Positions 58,553 through 64,000 of a DNA stretch of 64,000 nt are shown piece after piece (position 1 is the stretch's first letter; the number at the start of each line of letters is the position of its first letter). The DNA comes from Erpetoichthys calabaricus (Eukaryota; Chordata; Cladistia; Polypteriformes; Polypteridae), in the NCBI RefSeq assembly GCF_900747795.2, contig NC_041402.2:194666989-194730988 (forward strand), read 5' to 3'. Position numbers and translations under genes: made by a program. The notes beneath the pieces were generated by a model. It had not been told where the DNA came from. It saw only the letters and a program-made list of their open reading frames with translations, and did no database searches.

Positions 58553-59205
58553 GTGTTGACTTTATATACCGCCGTTCATAATAAGTGACAGCAAATAAAT
58601 ACCACCTTAATATAGCGCCTTTCATAATAAACACTATCAAATAAATACCACCTTAATAAATAATTTCATAATAATAAGCATCATAAATTAATATTAGCGC
58701 CTCTCATTAGAAAGTGTTGACTTTATATAGCGCCTTTCAAAATAAGTGACAGCAAATAAATACCACCTTAATATAGCGCCTTTCATAATAAGCACTATCA
58801 AATAAATACCACCTTAATATATTATATAATTTCATAATAATAAGCATCATAAATGAATATTAGCGCCTCTTATTAGAAAGTGTTGACTTTATATAGTGAC
58901 TTTCAAAATAAGCGACAGCAAATAAATACCACCTTAATATAGCACCTTTCATAATAAGCACTATCAAATAAATACCACCTTAATATATAATTTCATAATA
59001 ATAAGCATCATAAATGAATATTAGCGCCTCTTATTAGTAAGTGTTGACTTTATATAGCGCCTTTCAAAATAAGCGACAGCAAATAAATACCACCTTAATA
59101 TAGCGCCTTTCATAATAAGCACTATCAAATAATTACCACCTTAATATATTATATAATTTCATAATAATACGCATCATAAATGAATATTAGCGCCTGTCAT
59201 AAAAA
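58553..59205 (+). repeat. 161-166 bp tandem repeat, four units
   Basis: Units begin GTGTTGACTTTATATAGCGC at 58553, 58714, 58880 and 59041. Each holds two CTTTCAxAATAAG-type blocks and CAAATAAATACCACCTTAAT. The embedded TATAGCGCCTTTC is the complement of the SINE/LINE tail motif. Confidence 0.92.
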
Positions 59206-59236
59206 ACAGTCACAAAGACAGACAGACAGACAAGAT

Positions 59237-59239
59237 GTG

Positions 59240-59272
<33 letters not shown>

Positions 59273-59379
59273 ACACACACACATGAAGAACGACAAAGGC
59301 ACATGTCCATAAACTCGCGTGTTCAAAAACACACACAGGCAAAGACACAAACCCATTCACATGTATGTATACACAGTAA

Positions 59380-59410
<31 letters not shown>
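59237..59410. repeat. (AC)n microsatellites
   Basis: AC runs at 59237-59282 and about 59380-59408, with CA-rich sequence on to 59530. The His/Thr-rich open frame here is an artefact. Confidence 0.9.
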
Positions 59411-59411
<1 letters not shown>

Positions 59412-59579
59412 GAGTTCACGAATGCCCATCCAATACACACACAAGCACATACACACTTGCACACGTGAACAGGCACACCTAAACACGCCTGCACGCCCAC
59501 ATGTATACGGCCATATAAACACACACAGACACGCAGAGGCTCACACTCTTCACACTTCTCACTGCCCCCTAAGGCCCTA

Positions 59580-60360
59580 TGCCCTGGTGTTCTGTGTGAA
59601 AGGCGCTATATATAATGTTTTAGATCCCACAGTTACCGAGCCGTGGGTTCAGTCGCTGGCTGGCATGCCCTCCTGGTGATCTTCGCACTCCCCGGACACC
59701 ACTGCACTGACTGCACTCACAGTCTCTCTCTGTCACATCCTGCCCGTGGTTGCTTTGTCCCCGAGTGCCGCACCTTGGCTAGTGAAGGTGATGCCCATCA
59801 GAACAGCCAGCCTGTCTCTCTCATATGATGGTGAGTCTGATCACAGGTTCCCCCTCATATAGCGCCTTTCATAAACAACACAAAACCGTCCCAAAGAAGC
59901 AGCCTCTCCTTCATTTAGTAATCAGAACTTCCATGAGGTGAACCCAAATTCCACGTGTGAGGCTGATGACATGAAAGGAGCTATAAAACACCAGGAGTGT
60001 GCCCTTCATAATGGACCGTGGACTTTACACGGCTCCTTGTGCAATAAACACCATCATAAGCTAATGTTAAATTTATATAGTGCCTTTCATAACAAGTGAC
60101 ATCATAAAGGAATATTAATTGTTTCTAGTGACTTTGATTATAATAAACAACATAAATGAACGTTGACTTTATGTAGCGCCTTTCGTAATAACACTATAAG
60201 TTAATACCAATTCTATAATAATAATAATAATAATTCATATAGTGCCTTTCACCATAACAACTAGCACAAATGAATATTGATATTATATACAGTAGCACCT
60301 TTCATAGTAATAAACAACATAAACAGAAGTGGACTTTATATAGTGCCTTTCACCTACACT
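59580..60360. repeat. Decayed tail-motif tandem sequence
   Basis: TATAGTGCCTTTCATAACAA, TGTAGCGCCTTTCGTAATAA and similar blocks recur every 50-120 bases, apparently an older relative of the array at 58553-59205. Confidence 0.55.
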
Positions 60361-60479
60361 AGCACTGCCCACTGAAGCTGGCGCCCACTGTTGGCATGCA
60401 TTACCCTGACAGACAGACAGACAGACTGACTCACAGGCAGACAGACAGGTGAGCCAGCGGGCAGCTCTTGAGTGACCTG

Positions 60480-60800
60480 CAGACTAACAGCGGCTCTTAA
60501 GGATTCCCGAGGCCCGTCTGACACCCCGAGGCCCACCAGGACTGAACACAAGTGCCAGCCTGTCTGTTTGCCCCATGGGTGCGGCGCTCAGCTCCTCAGC
60601 TCCTGTCCTTGCTCTTACCTCACTCGCTTCTCCGTCTCCTGGCGCCTTCACTGTGAGGCCCTTAACTCTTCTCCGGCGTCTTCTCCAGGGGTGCCCGCTC
60701 TCTGAAATGTCGCCGCTCCTGACCTCGGTGTTCCTGTCACAAGTGCCGCCGTCAAGGTGACACAAACACAGCTTTCGACTGCAAAGACTCACTTGGTTTC
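60480..60800 (-). other. GC-rich stretch with a minus-strand splice donor, possible 5' exon of cysrt1
   Basis: On the minus strand AGCGAGTGAG is followed by GTAAGAGC after 60619. No coding similarity. A link to cysrt1 is only positional. Confidence 0.22.
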
Positions 60801-60824
60801 AGGTGCTGCGCATTCTGACCGCAT

Positions 60825-62545
60825 TCCAGCATATCTGGTAGGGCAGGTGGGAGTGGCGAGGCGGAGAGCCGACCAGATTTTCAGCTCCTGCCACTTGATA
60901 TGACATCCAGGCAACCTGGCATCCCACCCCCTTCCAGGCACATTCCGCCTATGCAATATGTGGCACATTTCAAACATACCACGGCTCAATACAAGAAATG
61001 GAGTTCCTGTGCCTGCCCAAGAACCGCTGGGTACAGTTGGCATATGTAGACATGATACAAATTACAGATGAGCCTGGCATGAGAAAACTAGGCATTGAGT
61101 GTCAGATCATGTCCAACAACCTGGCACAGCCAGTATGGAGAGGCATAATTCAAATCGCCCATGAGCCTGGCACACCAGAGCTGGGTATTCAGTGTGAATA
61201 CATGCTCCAAAATTTCCTGGCACAGTTGGCATGTGGAGCCTTGATAGAAATCAAAGATGTGCCGGGCATGCCAGAACTGGATATAAAGGGTCAATATGCC
61301 AGGTGATTGGGTGATGCCCCTCACTTGAAGTGAACTTGGCTGTCTTGCCAGCCGAGATAAAGCTAAAGCAAAAGTGCCAGCTCTCTAGTGACAATTGAAA
61401 CAAATCATAGCTTAGCCTGGCATGACCCAGTTCAGTCTAGAAGTCAATATATGCCTTTCAGATGGTGGGTACTACTGGTACAGACAAAGAAATCAGGGAT
61501 CAGCTTGGCACACCAGTAATGGATATACTCTATAGCTTCAATATACTCTCAATGTGTGTCTAGCATGGCTGGCATAGAGTTAATAAAAATCAGCTATCAG
61601 CTTCACATTCCATTACTGGATATACAGTGTTAACACATGCCCAACAGCAGCCTGGCACAGCTGGTATGGAGAAACTTAATACAAATCAATGAAGAACCTG
61701 GCACACCAGTAAGTAATTCAGAGTGCCAATACTTGGTCAACAACAGTATGACACAGCTTATGTAGACATGACACAAATCATAGATTAGCCTGGCATACCC
61801 CAGTTGGGCCTAGAAGTCAATATATGCCCATCAGAAGTCTGGTACTACTGGTACAAGCAAAGAAAGTAGAGATCATCTTGGCATACCAGTAATAGATATA
61901 ATCTCAATATCTGCCTGGCATGGCTGGCATTGAAACAGTTAATAATCACAAATCACTTTGGCAAGCCAATACCAGATATAAATGGTCAATACATGCCCAA
62001 AGGAAACCTGGCAGAGCTGGTATGGAGAAATGTAACACAAATCATTGAAGAGTCTGGCACACTAGTAAGGAATGCAGAATGCCAATACATCTCCAATAAC
62101 ACACTGGCACAGCTTATGTAGAGACATGATACTAATCATAGTTTAGCCTGGCATACAACAATTGGATCTAGATAGTCGATATATGCCCATCAGGAGGCTG
62201 GTGTTTCTGGTACAGACAGACAAATCACAAATCCCAGACCACCCTGGCACACTGAATGATACACAGTGTCAGTATAGGCTCAATATCTGCCTGGTGAGGC
62301 TGGTGTAATACACCTCAGTTACCAGCTTGGCATACCAATACTGGATGCATAATGTCACTATGAGTTCAACAGACACCTGGCACAGCTGGCAAGCAGGGAC
62401 TTAGCACACATCAAAGATGGGCCTGGCATACCATTATGGAATATAGAGTCCCAATACTTGGCCAACAAAAGCTTGGCACAGCTGGCATTAAGGCCATTAA
62501 TAAACACCAGAAAGCAGCCTGCGATACTGAACGTGGGCTTGGAGG
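60825..62545 (+). repeat. Higher-order satellite, about 360-bp period of shorter subunits
   Basis: The anchor CCTGGCACAGCTGGTATGGA recurs at 61651, 62007 (one change) and 62377 (diverged). AAATCATAG...TTAGCCTGGCAT recurs at 61402, 61775 and 62133. Within each period are about three related subunits of about 97-120 bp built on CCTGGCAxAxCAG. The first units stay open in one frame over 60998-61306. Confidence 0.85.
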
Positions 62546-62549
62546 TGGC

Positions 62550-63685
62550 GACTGGACACCCAGATGTGCCTTTTTATGATGCCTAAGATGCCCAGTGCTT
62601 TATGCCCACTCACTCAGAATGGCATGGGGGGTCAGCAGGGGTGTTTGAACTTTTGCTCATCTCATGCCTGCTCATTCCTAATTATGAAAGGCGGCCGTTT
62701 ATTGTAGGAAGAAGAGTCAGCGCCATCTTGTGGACAGAAAAAAAAAATCTCCAGCTGATGCTGTCCTGTGCTCTGTGTTGGCATCATGGTGGCCTTCAGT
62801 CAGATGACGACGATGTAAGGCTCACTGTGAGCTGCAGCAGGGTGACATGAGGCCTTTGTGACACCCTGGCAACTTGTACAAGTGGCATTAACGTGACATC
62901 TGTCAACAGAGTTCTCAAGTACACAAGCGGATCTGTTTCCAGATATGTCACAAGGGGGCACTCGAGTGGGGTAAAAGGGCAGGGAGTGCAGCTGGCAGTC
63001 ACCTAATCAGGTGGCAGCTCATTCCCTGCAAGTCTTCACTTGAACGCCTGCTTGTTTGAAATGTCTCCTCTCTGCCATTGGCAGTGCTGTGCCCGACCCT
63101 CTTCTTCAGTTTGCCAGCTTGCCAGCTTTTGACCACGAAGATCAGACAAGGGATCATGTGAGCCTCGATGGCTTTAGAGGAAGTAAATGGCGAGGCCACA
63201 TCACCCGCTCCTCCACAAAGCCTGAGAGGATGCCATGACAGCAGGCCTCCTGCCCCTTTGCGGTGCCCATTAGGCCCTGAAAGTGGCCAACAGTGGTTGG
63301 ACATCAGGCAGGTGACCTACTTTGTACTCCCACCCCACCCCCTATAACTAAAACCAGACTGGCAGGTAGTTGGCATTCACATAAACCCAATACTCTGATT
63401 GGCCAGCATACCTCACACGTTGTGGCCACAGTCGGAAAATCAGATGAGGGCCCCTTGATGAGCGGACGGGCAGGTGGGCGAGGTGTGGGCGGCGTGAGAC
63501 TTTCACACTCGCTTTATCTCCATCATCGCCAGTGACACAATCACCTCAAGTCGAAATGTCACAAGGCCACCGCAGCAGCAACTGTCACTTCCTCCATCGT
63601 GCGCACAGGCTGGAGGGGACAGGAAAGCAGAGGCACGCGGCTGATGAGTCACAGTACAGAGCAGGGGGTCATCTGCACACGAGGT
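62550..63685. other. Unclassified sequence
   Basis: No exon or repeat family recognised. A run of short G/C-rich motifs occurs but no pairing ends. Confidence 0.35.
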
Positions 63686-63689
63686 CCAG

Positions 63690-64000
63690 AGTGGTGACTG
63701 GTGATCATGTGAGGGGTCATCATTGGGGGCGATCAGCAGTGATCAGGGCTCAAAAGCAGGGGACAGGATCAAGACCACCTATCACTGGGGGTCATCATAA
63801 ACAGCCAGAGGTCTTTGGTTATCACTGGGGGGTCATCACTGGGGGCAATCAGCAGTGGCCAGAGCTCAAAGGGCAACCATTGAGGGTTACCACAGGGGCC
63901 AGAGCCAGGACCACCTATCATTGGGGTCTTCTTAAGCAGCCTGGGCTCATCGTGAGTAGTGGCAGTCACCAGACATCTTTAGTTATCCCTGGGGGTCATC
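63690..64000 (+). repeat. Minisatellite with GGGGTCATCACTGGGGG units, cut by window end
   Basis: Blocks starting GGGTCATCATTGGGGGCGAT (63713) and GGGTCATCACTGGGGGCAAT (63830) are 117 bases apart. GACCACCTATCATTGGGGTC and a final CCCTGGGGGTCATC continue to the end. Confidence 0.75.

Noticed and set aside
59180-59522. His/Thr-rich and Cys/Val-rich open frames
   Set aside because: They come from (AC)n/(GT)n microsatellites.

Overview
This is vertebrate genomic DNA: long introns, GT-AG splice sites, and dense SINE, LINE and DNA-transposon debris. The repeats (several Tc1-like families, Helitron remnants, two tRNA-type SINE families, a 5S-rRNA-derived SINE, tetranucleotide TCTA/GATA arrays) point to a ray-finned fish. 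A non-teleost lineage such as bichir/reedfish is my guess, made from repeat style and gene order only. No LTR retrotransposon or virus-derived element was recognised.

Only four host protein genes could be supported. (1) The 3' two thirds of prpf4 (U4/U6 snRNP WD40 protein) lies on the + strand as nine coding exons between 2097 and 14101; its 5' exons lie before the window. (2) rnf183 lies on the - strand at 23951-24528. It is a single coding exon with the RING and C-terminal membrane anchor recognisable but about six reading-frame breaks. (3) rnf224 lies on the - strand at 32993-33466 and is intact. (4) cysrt1 (cysteine-rich tail, CAAX-like end) lies on the - strand at 58036-58392. prpf4 and rnf183 converge tail to tail. 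In human, PRPF4-RNF183 are neighbours on 9q32 and CYSRT1-RNF224 are neighbours on 9q34.3. Here both pairs sit in one 56-kb block, which suggests an older linkage.

Layout: 1-1567 Tc1 element cut by the window edge; 2097-14575 prpf4 with introns full of repeats (Helitron debris, nested SINEs, a pogo-like MITE inside a minisatellite, a Tc1-like element splitting a 5S-SINE); 14.6-23.7 kb intergenic, with an inverted repeat, SINEs and a second Tc1 copy; 23.7-25.8 kb rnf183 and a CpG-rich promoter; 26-32 kb Helitron helicase remnant and another Tc1-like family; 32.3-33.5 kb rnf224; 33.6-38.9 kb a hAT element with nested insertions and a Tc1/mariner relic; 39.9-41.7 kb a TCTA satellite punctuated by SINE/LINE-tail motifs; 42.2-42.5 kb a CpG-rich block that may hold the first exon of rnf224; 45.7-54.8 kb Tc1 relic, two LINEs, GATA arrays and SINEs; 57.3-58.4 kb cysrt1; 58.5-64 kb several tandem repeats, including a higher-order satellite at 60.8-62.5 kb.

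No operon-like or defence-like system is visible. The most interesting signals are the gene-order block, the frame-broken rnf183, the LINE/SINE tail sharing, the SINE tail copies that repeatedly start at one point, and the higher-order satellite that stays open over three repeat units.
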